Shown one piece after another: positions 1-9,062 of a stretch of 64,000 nucleotides of DNA; positions within the stretch are counted from its first letter, which is position 1; every line of letters starts with the position of its first letter. The stretch comes from Lactiplantibacillus herbarum. GTDB lineage: Bacteria; Bacillota; Bacilli; Lactobacillales; Lactobacillaceae. The notes under the pieces are model-generated. The model was given only the letters and a program-made list of their open reading frames with translations, ran no database searches and had not been told where the DNA came from. The stretch is taken from the NCBI RefSeq assembly GCF_001039045.1, contig NZ_LFEE01000018.1:67342-131341 (forward strand). Direction: 5' to 3'. Position numbers and translations under genes: made by a program.

Positions 1-242
1 GCCCCTCACGGCTAGGTAGAATTTGAAATCTGAGAAACATTGACCTAGCTTTAATCTGATTGATCGTTATGTCAAGAATAAGCCAAATAACCTGCCGTTC
101 AGTAACTGAGAAATTAGTCCTAACGTAGCTTAATAATTACAATTAGGTAGCCTAAAATCAGGAACGTATATGTCAAATCGTAATATTATTCAGCGGGTAG
201 GCGAAATTTTAAACGTACTTGCCAATGGTAAATGGCACTAAC
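1..242. other. Intergenic sequence, no gene seen
   Basis: No open reading frame with a ribosome binding site is visible here. The left end of the window cuts it, so it may be the tail of a longer non-coding region. A short TAGCC/GGCTA-type motif at its start resembles one at about 61078, but the similarity fades within 30 bases. Confidence 0.4.
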
Positions 243-277
243 AAAAAAACGTACCACCCAATAAATGAGTGGTACGT
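243..277 (-). terminator. Terminator of yidC
   Basis: Inverted repeat ACGTACCACCCA (249-260) and TGAGTGGTACGT (266-277) with a short loop. On the minus strand it is followed by seven T. It lies just past the yidC stop codon. Confidence 0.85.
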
Positions 278-285
278 CAATTTAA

Positions 286-1212
286 TTAATGGTGACGTTG
301 TTGCTTACCGGCATTGCGACCGTTACCAGATGGTTGGTTGCGTGGGGTAGCATTCTTTTGATCATCTTTTTCAGTTGCTTGAACCGGCTTTGGTGCGGCT
401 GGTGTTGGCGTCTTGATTGGATGTTTCTTTAATTCAGCTTCAACTTCACGACGAATGCGTGGACGGAAGAAGTTGATAATCAATGTTTGGATGCAGGCGA
501 AGAGTCCACCAACGAAGAAGTAGAGACCTAAACCAGCAGGAGCAGACATTGAGACGAACAGGATCATAACGGGGCTCATGATTAACATGACGCGCATCGT
601 CTTCTTTTGTTCTTCAGGTAACCCGATCATTGAAAGGTAACCCTGTGCCAAGTAAGACAAGAAGGCCAGAATTGCTAGAAGTAAACTAGATTTACCTAAT
701 GAAATTCCCATAAAAGTAGCACTGGAAAGTTCAGGTGAGTACCGGATTGCGTAGTACAACGCGGAGAAAATTGGCAATTGAATCAGTAGTGGTAAACAAC
801 CAATTCCACCAGTCATACTAATGCCGTTATCACGGTAAAGTTGCATCATTTCATTACTGATAGCAGCTTTTTCTTCCTGAGTGGTTGCGGCTTTTTGCCG
901 TTCCTGAATCTTGTTCATTTGTGGCTTAACGGCAGCCATCTTTTCTTGTTGGTAAGTCGACTTCCGTTGTTGATTGATCATCATTGGAAGTAAGACTAAC
1001 CGTACGATGACAGTCAAGCCAATGATTGCCCAACCATAATTGTTACCGAACAAGTGTGAGAGCCATTGCATCACATTTTGACCAGGTTTTGCTAAATACT
1101 CGTAGACAAAGCCGTATGGTTTACCAGATTTGGTAGTTTGCACACAACCGCTTAAGAATAGGGCTAATGTCCCTAAGGTAATGGTGAGTGTCAAACCTTT
1201 TTTTGATTTCAC
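286..1212 (-). CDS. yidC: Membrane protein insertase YidC/OxaA, lipoprotein type
   Basis: 308 residues. It inserts and folds proteins in the cytoplasmic membrane, alone or with SecYEG. The N-terminus is a lipoprotein signal with lipobox LSGC (Cys23), typical of Gram-positive YidC. A periplasmic-side loop with WLSHLFGNNYGWAI and several membrane helices follow (residues about 50-80, 130-155, 170-195, 205-245). The tail is basic and ends in HH, as in OxaA2-type paralogs. The start is GTG behind AAAGGGGA. The neighbouring acylphosphatase gene is upstream on the same strand. Firmicutes usually carry two YidC copies; only this one is in view. Confidence 0.95.
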   Translation of the reverse strand: MKSKKGLTLTITLGTLALFLSGCVQTTKSGKPYGFVYEYLAKPGQNVMQWLSHLFGNNYGWAIIGLTVIVRLVLLPMMINQQRKSTYQQEKMAAVKPQMNKIQERQKAATTQEEKAAISNEMMQLYRDNGISMTGGIGCLPLLIQLPIFSALYYAIRYSPELSSATFMGISLGKSSLLLAILAFLSYLAQGYLSMIGLPEEQKKTMRVMLIMSPVMILFVSMSAPAGLGLYFFVGGLFACIQTLIINFFRPRIRREVEAELKKHPIKTPTPAAPKPVQATEKDDQKNATPRNQPSGNGRNAGKQQRHH

Positions 1213-1275
1213 TAGTTAATAATCCCCTTTGTAAAAGTCATATAAAGATGATGATACTAAAGATGTTAAGGGAAT

Positions 1276-1548
1276 TCAATTGGTTATACGAAAATCGTGA
1301 TAGTTTTGTGGTTCAACGTCATGGACGTCAAGATGGTCGACGTGACCAAAGTCAGTCGGTGACTGGCGAATGACGTCAATGAAGACTTGAATCCGCTGAT
1401 CTTCGCCTTCAGCTTCAATGAAGACTGAACCATCCATTAAGTTACGAACAATTCCGTTGACGCCGCACTTATCCGCAGCGACCTTGGTTGCCCAGCGAAA
1501 ACCGACACCTTGAACACGACCTTTAGCCTGTAATGTTACCGCACGCAT
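1276..1548 (-). CDS. acyP: Acylphosphatase
   Basis: 90 residues, the usual family length. It hydrolyses the carboxyl-phosphate bond of acylphosphates in the cytoplasm. The phosphate-binding signature GRVQGVGFR (residues 10-18) contains the catalytic Arg18, and the catalytic Asn lies in GIVRNLMDGSV (about residue 36). The start ATG is preceded by AAAGGAGTGA. It lies 63 bases upstream of yidC on the same strand and is probably co-transcribed with it, and is divergent from the structured leader of the methyltransferase gene. Confidence 0.95.
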   Translation of the reverse strand: MRAVTLQAKGRVQGVGFRWATKVAADKCGVNGIVRNLMDGSVFIEAEGEDQRIQVFIDVIRQSPTDFGHVDHLDVHDVEPQNYHDFRITN

Positions 1549-1626
1549 GTTGTCACTCCTTTAAACTAAACGTTAAATTGACGTAGTATCATAAATCCTT
1601 AACCTCACTTACATCATAGCATGGAA

Positions 1627-1652
1627 GTGATTAATCGGCGATATGCTATACT
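1627..1652 (+). promoter_or_regulatory. Extended -10 promoter of the trmH leader
   Basis: TGC followed by TATACT at 1647-1652 forms a good extended -10 element. The -35 region is weak. Transcription would start near 1659, about 340 bases ahead of the methyltransferase start codon. Confidence 0.5.
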
Positions 1653-1658
1653 TATTTA

Positions 1659-1960
1659 ATGAGTATTCAGTGTTTAAGCAATGGGTTGTTTCTGCGTCTA
1701 GTTTGTATTAATCAAGGTAGGCAGAGTTGCTAGACTGAATAGCTAAAGGTTGAGAGTTAAAACTAACCATTATTTTCGCCTGTGGTGTTCAGCACTAGCT
1801 CAGTTGTGGGGACCGGTGTAAGTCTGGTAAAAATCACCGAACCAACGCCACCTTCACAGTACCACTAGTACTGCCCACCTCCAATTAGACTGGTTGAGAC
1901 TGTGATAATTATGGTTAACCAGAGTTAGTGCCAAGAGAATTGTACAGGTAGCAGTTGCAT
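1659..1960 (+). ncRNA. Structured RNA leader, family not recognised
   Basis: A long non-coding stretch with strong base-pairing potential. Hairpin one: TATTCAG (1664-1670) pairs with CTGAATA (1735-1741), with GTCTAG/CTAGAC and TCTGC/GCAGA inside. Hairpin two is elongated: TAACCAT (1764-1770) with ATGGTTA (1911-1917), GGTG-CAG-ACTAG (1784-1798) with CTAGT-CTG-CACC (1865-1879), and CGGTG (1814-1818) with CACCG (1835-1839). No T-box consensus and no T-tract terminator were found. The single long interrupted hairpin of about 155 bases recalls 6S RNA, but I could not match that or any other family. It could equally be a cis-acting leader of the methyltransferase gene. Confidence 0.45.
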
Positions 1961-2001
1961 CTATAAAAAAATATAAATTCAAATTAAAGAGGAAATACAT
2001 T

Positions 2002-2769
2002 ATGGAAAAGATCAATTCATTACAGAATGCCCACGTCAAGGCGTGGAAAAAGCTCCAAACTAAGAAAGGCCGCAAACAGCAGGAACAGTACTTACTGGAT
2101 GGCTGGCACTTAGTTAATGAAGCTGTTAAAGCTAAAGTAGCGATTAAGACGCTATTAATTACGGCCAAACAGTTAGAGACGAAACCAGATTTAACGAAGT
2201 TCCCAGCCGTCATCGAAATTTCTGAGGAAGTGGCTAGCCATATTAGTGCGACTGTTACGCCACAAGGGGTCTTTGCCGTGATCGTGTTATCAGAACGCGA
2301 GGATGATTTGACACAACTAGATCTTAGCCGGCCTTGGTTGTTATTGGATAATGTCCAAGATCCTGGTAATATCGGAACAATGGTTCGGACTGCGGATGCT
2401 GCCGGTTTTGCTGGAGTCGCCTTTGGGACCGGGACCGTTGATATTCATCAGCCTAAGGTAGAGCGTTCAATGCAGGGAAGTCAATTCCATTTGCAGTTGA
2501 TCAATACTGACTTAAATGTCATGATTGATCAATTGCAAGCGGCTAACGCGCCAGTCTATGGATCTGAACTTAACCCGCAGGCAGCACAATATTTAGATAT
2601 TGATGCGCCCGCAAGTTTTGGCTTAATCATGGGTAATGAGGGTAATGGGATGAGCCGAGAACTGTTGGCTCGGACCGATAAAAATATTTATATTCCGATT
2701 AAAGGTCGGGCTGAATCGCTAAACGTGGCGATTGCGGCCGGAATTCTAATGTTTGGCTTATACCATTAA
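2002..2769 (+). CDS. TrmH/SpoU-family RNA 2'-O-methyltransferase
   Basis: 255 residues. It transfers a methyl group from SAM to a ribose 2'-OH of rRNA or tRNA. An N-terminal L30-like substrate-binding part (residues 1-95) precedes the SPOUT domain. The three SpoU motifs are visible: NVQDPGNIGTMVRTADA (about 117-133), LIMGNEGNGMSREL (about 211-224) and IPIKGRAESLNVAIAAGI (about 231-248), the knotted SAM site. It resembles the Bacillus YsgA/RlmB-like group. The exact target nucleotide cannot be told. It starts at ATG behind AAAGAGGAA and has the long structured leader upstream. Confidence 0.9.
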   Translation: MEKINSLQNAHVKAWKKLQTKKGRKQQEQYLLDGWHLVNEAVKAKVAIKTLLITAKQLETKPDLTKFPAVIEISEEVASHISATVTPQGVFAVIVLSEREDDLTQLDLSRPWLLLDNVQDPGNIGTMVRTADAAGFAGVAFGTGTVDIHQPKVERSMQGSQFHLQLINTDLNVMIDQLQAANAPVYGSELNPQAAQYLDIDAPASFGLIMGNEGNGMSRELLARTDKNIYIPIKGRAESLNVAIAAGILMFGLYH

Positions 2770-2869
2770 CTTACAAATAGTAAGAAAATGCTAAAAAGCG
2801 GACAAAACACTTTCAAATTCACTTACTTTTTAGTAGAATAGCCGTAGATATTAGCAAAGGGAGCTTTTA

Positions 2870-3379
2870 ATGAAAACGACTAATGCGTGGAAACAAGATT
2901 CTGAGTACGTGGCGATTATTGCTGATCTATTGGACCAACCAGCTGTTCAACGGCTAGCTGATTTTACGCAACATCACCATTCAAATCGCTTGGATCATTC
3001 AATTGCAGTTTCATATGATAGTTATGTTTTAGCGAAGAAATGGCATCTTAATACGACGGCAGTGGCACGTGGTGGATTATTGCATGATTTGTTCTATTAT
3101 GACTGGCGTGAAACTAAGTTTGATTTAGGGTCACACGCGTTTATCCATCCACGGGTTGCATTACGTAACGCTGAAAAGTTAACGAAATTAACGCCGATGG
3201 AAAAAGATATCATTTTGAAGCATATGTTTGGTGCAACGTTAGCGTTGCCCAAATATCGGGAAAGTTTGCTCGTCTCTTTAGTTGATGATTATGAAGCAGA
3301 ACATGAATTTTTCGGTCCTTTACGTCTTAAAGTGGCCAAACAACTAGACCGGTTCCGAGATAAAGTCTCAGCCGGTTAA
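2870..3379 (+). CDS. HD-domain phosphohydrolase
   Basis: 169 residues. HD-domain proteins are metal-dependent phosphohydrolases. The metal ligands fit the pattern: a histidine in SNRLDHSIAVS (about residue 44), the HD pair in RGGLLHDLFYYD (about 73-74), and a late aspartate in SLVDDYEAEHE (about 144). The substrate is unknown. It starts at ATG behind AAAGGGAG, has its own likely promoter (TAGAAT near 2834), and lies 24 bases upstream of the HxlR regulator, so the two may be co-transcribed. Confidence 0.85.
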   Translation: MKTTNAWKQDSEYVAIIADLLDQPAVQRLADFTQHHHSNRLDHSIAVSYDSYVLAKKWHLNTTAVARGGLLHDLFYYDWRETKFDLGSHAFIHPRVALRNAEKLTKLTPMEKDIILKHMFGATLALPKYRESLLVSLVDDYEAEHEFFGPLRLKVAKQLDRFRDKVSAG

Positions 3380-3403
3380 TCGGAATTAATTGGGGGTCAT
3401 TAC

Positions 3404-3763
3404 ATGTCAGAAATGCTAGCTGACACGGTTGTGGAATCGAACGTTGATTTTGAACTGTGTCCCAAATTTGAAAAGACGTTCTCGATTCTCGGTAAGAAGT
3501 GGAATGGTCTAATTATCGACGTTCTACTTGAAGATGGTCCACAACGCTTTAAGAATCTGGCTCGCCGGATTCCGAAGTGTAGTGACCGGGTCTTGGTCGT
3601 CAGATTAAAAGAATTAGAAGCCAATGGTATCGTGAGCCGGGTCACCCACTGTGATTCAGCATTGATCGAATACCGGTTAACGGCTAAGGGCCAAGACTTA
3701 CGCCAAGTGATGGCAACAGTCCACAGCTGGTCAGATACGTGGTTTAGTCCGGCGCAATCCTAA
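3404..3763 (+). CDS. HxlR-family winged-helix regulator
   Basis: 119 residues, typical for the family. The family hallmark layout is present: CPKFEKTFSILGKKWNGLIIDVLLEDGPQRF (about 18-48) followed by a recognition helix region CSDRVLVVRLKELEANGIV. HxlR proteins are dimeric DNA-binding repressors or activators that often sense redox or reactive electrophiles; a cysteine precedes the first helix here (Cys18). Start ATG behind GGGGG. The target is unknown. The neighbouring HD protein is upstream on the same strand. Confidence 0.9.
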   Translation: MSEMLADTVVESNVDFELCPKFEKTFSILGKKWNGLIIDVLLEDGPQRFKNLARRIPKCSDRVLVVRLKELEANGIVSRVTHCDSALIEYRLTAKGQDLRQVMATVHSWSDTWFSPAQS

Positions 3764-3770
3764 CCATGGG

Positions 3771-3799
3771 TTGACGTAACACTGACTTTGCCATAAACT
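3771..3799 (+). promoter_or_regulatory. Promoter of the pheST T-box transcript
   Basis: TTGACG (3771-3776), a 17-base spacer and TAAACT (3794-3799). It sits directly ahead of the T-box leader. Confidence 0.6.
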
Positions 3800-3805
3800 G
3801 ACAAT

Positions 3806-4060
3806 GTAGATAAAAGCGTTGATGAGAAATAGTAATTAGTCTGTGCCATTACAGGGACGGGTGCCGTTGATTGAAAGCATCCCAATGGTCACGCTAGCGA
3901 ATTCACTCTCTGAGCTGAAATTGGGCGTTTATGATAAACAAAACATTTTCCGGTGCCCCCGACCGTTAACACGGGTATTGAGTGTGGATAGCTACGGCTG
4001 TTCAAACAAGGGTGGTACCGCGATGACCTCGTCCCTTTTTAGGGATGGGGTCTTTTTTTG
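3806..4060 (+). promoter_or_regulatory. T-box leader of pheST, Phe specifier
   Basis: The conserved T-box AGGGTGGTACCGCG lies at 4009-4022, just before a terminator hairpin GACCTCGTCCC/GGGATGGGGTC (4025-4035, 4042-4052) with a run of T. Stem I spans about 3825-3935. The likely specifier codon is TTC at 3902-3904, followed by A as is usual, which matches Phe. Uncharged tRNA-Phe would pair with the specifier and the T-box to form the antiterminator and let pheS-pheT be transcribed. The specifier loop was assigned by eye. Confidence 0.92.
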
Positions 4061-4092
4061 TCCGTAACGTTAATAAAAACTGGAGGTAACAC

Positions 4093-5139
4093 ATGAGTTT
4101 ACAAGATCGATTAACTGAACTGCGTGACCAAGGCTTAGCTGATATCAAGTCGGCTGACGTTTTGAGAAAAGTTAACCAAGTAAAAGTTGACCTACTTGGA
4201 AAAAAAGGACCAATTACCGAAGTACTACGTGGGATGCGGGATCTTAGTCCTGAAGAACGTCCTAAGGTAGGGGCTTATGCTAATGAGGTCCGTGATAAGT
4301 TACAAGCTGCTATTGATCAACGGCATGCAGAATTGGAACAAGCCGTCATTAACAAACAATTAGCTGCCGAAACCTTAGATGTGACGTTGCCAGGCCGCGA
4401 CGTTGCGCAGGGGCAGCCTCACGTGATTACCCAAATTATTACTGAATTAGAAGATCTCTTCATGGGGATGGGTTACCAGATTGTCGATGGCGATGAAGTT
4501 GAAGAGGACTACTACAACTTTGAACGTTTGAACTTGCCTAAGGATCATCCAGCACGGGATATGCAAGATACGTTCTATATCACTAAGGATGTTTTATTGA
4601 GAACCCAAACGTCTGCTGATCAACCTCGTTCACTTGAAAATCATGACTTTTCAAAGGGCCCACTTAAAGTGTTGTCACCCGGTCGTGTTTATCGTCGTGA
4701 TACGGATGATGCGACTCATTCACACCAATTCCACCAGATTGAAGGCTTAGTTGTCGATAAGCACATCACGATGGCTGACTTAAAGGGAACGTTGACGTTA
4801 GTTGCGCAAACCTTGTTTGGCGACCAATTCGATGTTCGTTTACGGCCAAGTTTCTTCCCATTCACGGAACCATCCGTTGAAGCTGACGTGACGTGTTTCA
4901 AGTGTAACGGTAAGGGCTGTGCAATCTGTAAGCAAACTGGTTGGATCGAAGTCTTAGGTGCCGGAATGGTTCATCCACACGTCTTAGAGATGTCTGGCAT
5001 TGACCCTGAAGTTTACGGTGGTTTTGCCTTTGGCTTGGGACCAGATCGTTTTGCAATGCTGAAGTATGGTGTTGACGATATCCGGAACTTCTACTTAAAC
5101 GATGTCCGGTTCTTGTCGCAGTTCTATAAGAAAGGTTAG
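4093..5139 (+). CDS. pheS: Phenylalanine-tRNA ligase alpha subunit
   Basis: 348 residues. It is the catalytic subunit of the alpha2beta2 synthetase that charges tRNA-Phe. An N-terminal coiled coil (residues 1-95) for tRNA contact precedes the class II core. Motif 2 lies around [21 protein letters not shown] and motif 3 around [17 protein letters not shown] (about 313-329). [15 protein letters not shown] is the Phe-binding segment. ATG start behind GGAGG. pheT follows after 8 bases. Expression is set by the T-box upstream. Confidence 0.98.
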   Translation: MSLQDRLTELRDQGLADIKSADVLRKVNQVKVDLLGKKGPITEVLRGMRDLSPEERPKVGAYANEVRDKLQAAIDQRHAELEQAVINKQLAAETLDVTLPGRDVAQGQPHVITQIITELEDLFMGMGYQIVDGDEVEEDYYNFERLNLPKDHPARDMQDTFYITKDVLLRTQTSADQPRSLENHDFSKGPLKVLSPGRVYRRDTDDATHSHQFHQIEGLVVDKHITMADLKGTLTLVAQTLFGDQFDVRLRPSFFPFTEPSVEADVTCFKCNGKGCAICKQTGWIEVLGAGMVHPHVLEMSGIDPEVYGGFAFGLGPDRFAMLKYGVDDIRNFYLNDVRFLSQFYKKG

Positions 5140-5147
5140 GTGTCCAA

Positions 5148-7565
5148 ATGAGAATTTCAACAACCTGGTTACGCGATTATTTAAAGCTGGACATTCCAGC
5201 CGATGAATTAGCAGAAAAAATTGAACGGACCGCTGTCGAAGTCGACGGTGTGATTCGTCCGAGTGAAGGATTGAAAAAAGTTGTTGTCGGTCACGTTCTA
5301 GAATGTGAACCACATCCAGATTCAGATCACTTGCACGTTTGCCAAGTCGATGTTGGCGAAGAAGAACCTTTACAGATCGTTTGTGGTGCGCCTAACGTTG
5401 CCGCTGGCGAAAATGTCATCGTAGCTTTACCAAACTCTTGGATCGGTGACCATACTAAGATTAAAAAGGGCAAGATGCGTGGTATCGTTTCTTTCGGGAT
5501 GCTATGTGCCTTGGATGAATTGGGCTTTGATGAAAAACTAGTGCCAAAAGAAGTTGCGGATGGCATCTTTATTTTGCCAGCTGACGCAGTTCCTGGCGAA
5601 CCTGTCTTCAGTTACATTGGGATGGATGATGAAATTATTGACCTTTCCATTACGCCTAACCGCGGTGACATGTTGAGCATGAATGGTACGGCGCATGAAT
5701 TAGCCGCTATCTATGATCAAAAACCAACGATGCCAACGGTTGATCTTCAGGAGAGTGCGACGGATGTTGCTGAAGATGACTTGACTGTTCAAGTTGATGC
5801 GGATGAAACTGACGTGCCAACTTATAAAATGCGCCTTATCAAAAACGTTACAGTTAAGCCAAGTCCATTATGGCTACAAGTACGTATCTGGAACGCTGGT
5901 ATGCGGCCAATTAACAATGTCGTTGATGCAACCAACTACGTCTTGATGCAATACGGTCAACCTTTACACGCCTTTGATTACGATCAATTAACGGCGGGGA
6001 AGATCAACGTTCGTTTAGCTAAAGAAGGCGAACATTTAACCACGCTTGATGGCGAAGATCGCGAATTATTACCAACGGATCTCTTGATCTGTAGTGATGA
6101 TCAACCAATCTGTCTTGCTGGTGCAATGGGTGGCCTTGACACCGAAGTAACCGACAAGACAACGACGATTGCGCTTGAAGGTGCCGTCTTTGATGCTGTA
6201 CGGATTCGGAAGGCAGCTCACAATCATGACTTGCATAGCGAAGCTTCAATGCGCTATGAACGTGGAATTGATCACGGCATGACCGGTACGGCTTTGGATG
6301 CTGCGGCAGCAATGATTGCTGAATTAGGTGATGGAACTGTTGCTAAAGGCATGGCAGTTGGTCGTGATGAAGATGTTCAACCAGTTACGGTTGCAATTAC
6401 GCTTTCACGTATCAATCATGTCCTAGGCACGGAACTCACTAATGAGACCGTTGCGGATATCTTCAAACGCCTTGATTTCCCAACGGTCGTTGCTGATGAT
6501 ACCTTTACTGTTACCGTACCATCACGTCGTTGGGATATTCATCTTCCAGCTGACTTGATTGAAGAAGTTGCGCGTTTATACGGTTACGATAACTTGCCAG
6601 CAACCTTACCAACTGGTCAACCAACGATTGGGAAGCTTAACGAAACCCAACAAGTGATTCGTAATTCTCGTAAATTGATGGAAAGCGCCGGTTTGACGCA
6701 GGCAATCAGTTATTCATTGACGACGGCAGAAAAGGCCCACGCCTTTGCCTTACATGCCAGTGAATTGACTAACCTAGATTTCCCAATGAGTTCAGAACGG
6801 ACCGCGTTACGCTTAAGTCTCGTTTCAGGATTATTGGACGATCTAGCTTACAATAACGCCCGTAAAGAGCATAACGTGGCGCTTTATGAAGAAGGTCGCG
6901 TGTTCTACAGTCAACCAGAAGAAGTTCGTCCCGTTGAAGTAGAACACATTGCTGGTGCCATTACTGGTTCAATGGTTAAAAAGAGCTGGGGTGTTGCTGA
7001 ACAACCAGTTGATTTCTACCAAATCAAAGGGATTGTAGCTAGTTACCTTAAGAGCCTAGCTTTGGCTGAAGAAGTCCGCTACGTTGCAAACAGTGACCAT
7101 GCTGAAATGCATCCTGGTCGGACTGCTAACATCTATGTTGGTGATCAATTAGTTGGGTTTGTTGGTGAAGTTCATCCAACCACGGCTAAGGCTTATAAAG
7201 TACGGGAAACTTACGTCTTTGAATTGGACTTAACGGCATTGATCGCCTTACCAAAGGCACGTCAGCAATACCAACCAATTTCGAAGTTCCCAAGTATGAC
7301 GCGTGACGTTGCGATGTTGATCGACGACAACGTGACAAACGCAACCATTGTGGCTTTAATCAATCAAAAGGGTGGCGCACACTTACAAGACGTGCAACTC
7401 TTCGATGTTTACAATGGTAGTCACGTTCCAGACGGTAAGAAATCGTTAGCTTACACGTTAACGTATCAAAACCAAGATGCAACCTTAGTCGATGAAGAAG
7501 TGACGCAGGCCTTTGATAAGGTGCTGACGGCTTTGACTGATGAATTGGGTGCTGAAATTCGTTAA
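5148..7565 (+). CDS. pheT: Phenylalanine-tRNA ligase beta subunit
   Basis: 805 residues, normal for bacterial PheT. Domains in order: an N-terminal OB-fold tRNA-binding domain (about 40-155, with NVAAGENV and SFGMLCALDELG), B3/B4 editing domain around residues 200-400 (removes Tyr-tRNA-Phe), B5 DNA-binding-like fold, the inactive class II core, and the C-terminal FDX-ACB anticodon-binding domain (about 711-804, starting KFPSMTRDVAMLID). It forms the heterotetramer with PheS and is the last gene of the operon, followed by a terminator. Confidence 0.98.
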   Translation: MRISTTWLRDYLKLDIPADELAEKIERTAVEVDGVIRPSEGLKKVVVGHVLECEPHPDSDHLHVCQVDVGEEEPLQIVCGAPNVAAGENVIVALPNSWIGDHTKIKKGKMRGIVSFGMLCALDELGFDEKLVPKEVADGIFILPADAVPGEPVFSYIGMDDEIIDLSITPNRGDMLSMNGTAHELAAIYDQKPTMPTVDLQESATDVAEDDLTVQVDADETDVPTYKMRLIKNVTVKPSPLWLQVRIWNAGMRPINNVVDATNYVLMQYGQPLHAFDYDQLTAGKINVRLAKEGEHLTTLDGEDRELLPTDLLICSDDQPICLAGAMGGLDTEVTDKTTTIALEGAVFDAVRIRKAAHNHDLHSEASMRYERGIDHGMTGTALDAAAAMIAELGDGTVAKGMAVGRDEDVQPVTVAITLSRINHVLGTELTNETVADIFKRLDFPTVVADDTFTVTVPSRRWDIHLPADLIEEVARLYGYDNLPATLPTGQPTIGKLNETQQVIRNSRKLMESAGLTQAISYSLTTAEKAHAFALHASELTNLDFPMSSERTALRLSLVSGLLDDLAYNNARKEHNVALYEEGRVFYSQPEEVRPVEVEHIAGAITGSMVKKSWGVAEQPVDFYQIKGIVASYLKSLALAEEVRYVANSDHAEMHPGRTANIYVGDQLVGFVGEVHPTTAKAYKVRETYVFELDLTALIALPKARQQYQPISKFPSMTRDVAMLIDDNVTNATIVALINQKGGAHLQDVQLFDVYNGSHVPDGKKSLAYTLTYQNQDATLVDEEVTQAFDKVLTALTDELGAEIR

Positions 7566-7588
7566 TTAATCTGTATATATTCTGGAAA

Positions 7589-7619
7589 GAGTTTGGGACA
7601 AAACCCAAATTCTTTTTTT
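7589..7619 (+). terminator. Terminator of pheST
   Basis: GAGTTTGGG (7589-7597) pairs with CCCAAATTC (7604-7612, one G-T pair), followed by seven T. Confidence 0.85.
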
Positions 7620-7639
7620 ATCTTCATATATTTATAGTT

Positions 7640-7763
7640 GAAACGTGCGACAAAAGGCTGCACCCTCCGCTTAGCTACGGAATACAAACGATTGAAAATG
7701 CACAATCATTCGTATTCCTAGGCTATACTCGGTAGCAACCCGCCTTTTGTCCCACTCTCTTAT
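7640..7763. repeat. Long hairpin element, copy 1
   Basis: Ends are imperfect inverted repeats: GTGCGACAAAAGGC (7645-7658) against GCCTTTTGTCCCAC (7742-7755). Inside, GGAATACAAACGATTG pairs with CAATCATTCGTATTCC at 14 of 16 positions, so the unit can fold into one long hairpin. The outer bases GAAACGTG and CTCTTAT recur in copy 2 at 12267-12390. It carries no reading frame. It may be a mobile-type palindromic repeat or an accessory terminator. Confidence 0.75.
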
Positions 7764-7872
7764 ATTTAGGGATTAGATTGTAAAAATATGTAAAAGTAAC
7801 CGCGAAGTAGTGCAAACTCGGCAACAGTTTTGTATAATTGGTAAGATTAATCAATAAATGGAGGGGCGAACC

Positions 7873-9045
7873 TTGAATAACAACCAGGATAACCAGGATC
7901 AAAAAGATCGTGGGGTAACTGAACCAGAACAATTAGTACAAAAGCAGCGGAAATTATTTTCAAAGCGCGTCATTGGTGGCGTGGTTGGGATTTTAATTGC
8001 GCTTTTGGTCATTATTGGTGTGATGGGTTATCGATACTTTGATAACGCAACCCAGCCTTATGACAGTAGTGATCATCGAGTGGTACAAGTTGATATCCCT
8101 TATGGTGCCAATGGTAAGAAAATCGCCGATATCTTACAACAGGAAAAGGTTATCAAGAGTGGCTTTGTGTTCGAATACTGGACTAAAGCACATAACTTGT
8201 CGAACTTCCATGCGGGTTACTATCAATTGAAGCCTTCAATGTCAGTTGCTCAGATTGCCAAGGTATTGAATAAGGGTGGTTCTTCTGAACCCGTTCAAAG
8301 TTCAAGCGGTAAGGTTTTAATCGTTGAAGGTTCACAGATTAAGACGATTGCGCAAACGGTTCAAAAACAAACGGACTTTACGTCTGCCGAATTTTTGGCC
8401 TTGATGAAGGATCAGACTTTCATTAAGTCGCTTGCTGAGAAATATCCTAAGTTATTGACATCTTCAATGAATGCTAAACATGTACGTTACCGTTTGGAAG
8501 GCTACTTATTCCCAGCAACCTACGTTGTCGGCAAGAAGACGACCTTAAAACAATTGGTCACGCAGATGGTATCGAAGACTAACGATGAGATGGAACCATA
8601 TTACAGTCAAATCACTAAGTCAAAGATGTCTGTTCAAGAGGTGATGACGCTTGCTTCTTTAGTTGAACGTGAAGGTAGTACAACTAAGGATCGTAAGTTG
8701 ATCGCGGGTGTTTTCTTGAACCGTTTAGATGCCAAATGGCGGATAGATTCCGATATCTCAGTGTTCTACGCAATCAACTCGAATAAGTCGACGTTGACGG
8801 CAAAGGATCTTCAAAACACGTCACCATATAACTTACGCTTACACTTGGGTTACGGGCCTGGTCCGTTCAATAGTCCTAGCTTGATCTCAATTCAAGCGGT
8901 GTTGAACCCATCTGAACGTAGTAAGGACTATATGTACTTCGTCGCTGATTTGAAGACTGGTAAGGTCTACTACGCGAAGGACGCTGCGGGTCACGCGGCT
9001 AATATTAAAAAAGTTTCGAAGCACAATGAAGCTGCTGAAAACTAA
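7873..9045 (+). CDS. mltG: Endolytic murein transglycosylase MltG
   Basis: 390 residues from the TTG at 7873. I prefer it to the ATG at 7858 because GGAGGGG (7860-7866) overlaps that ATG and sits correctly before the TTG. A polar N-terminal tail (1-33) is followed by a membrane segment (about 34-54), a LysM-like part (about 70-130) and the YceG catalytic domain with the conserved LASLVEREG containing the catalytic Glu, and SPYNLRLHLGYGPGPFNSPS. MltG cuts nascent glycan strands outside the membrane and sets their length. udk follows 17 bases downstream. Confidence 0.95.
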   Translation: MNNNQDNQDQKDRGVTEPEQLVQKQRKLFSKRVIGGVVGILIALLVIIGVMGYRYFDNATQPYDSSDHRVVQVDIPYGANGKKIADILQQEKVIKSGFVFEYWTKAHNLSNFHAGYYQLKPSMSVAQIAKVLNKGGSSEPVQSSSGKVLIVEGSQIKTIAQTVQKQTDFTSAEFLALMKDQTFIKSLAEKYPKLLTSSMNAKHVRYRLEGYLFPATYVVGKKTTLKQLVTQMVSKTNDEMEPYYSQITKSKMSVQEVMTLASLVEREGSTTKDRKLIAGVFLNRLDAKWRIDSDISVFYAINSNKSTLTAKDLQNTSPYNLRLHLGYGPGPFNSPSLISIQAVLNPSERSKDYMYFVADLKTGKVYYAKDAAGHAANIKKVSKHNEAAEN

Positions 9046-9062
9046 GAATGAGGCTTAATTAA

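Noticed and set aside
1188-1373. Plus-strand frame over the yidC-acyP junction
   Set aside because: No binding site, overlaps two clear genes on the other strand, and no recognisable product.
1806-1820. GTGGGGACCGGTG as a possible T-box core
   Set aside because: It does not fit AGGGTGGNACCGCG, there is no specifier loop and no terminator, so I call the leader unnamed.
1854-2213. Minus-strand frame overlapping the RNA leader and the methyltransferase start
   Set aside because: It is antisense to a certain gene, has no binding site, and its hydrophobic look comes from reading A/T-rich codons backwards.
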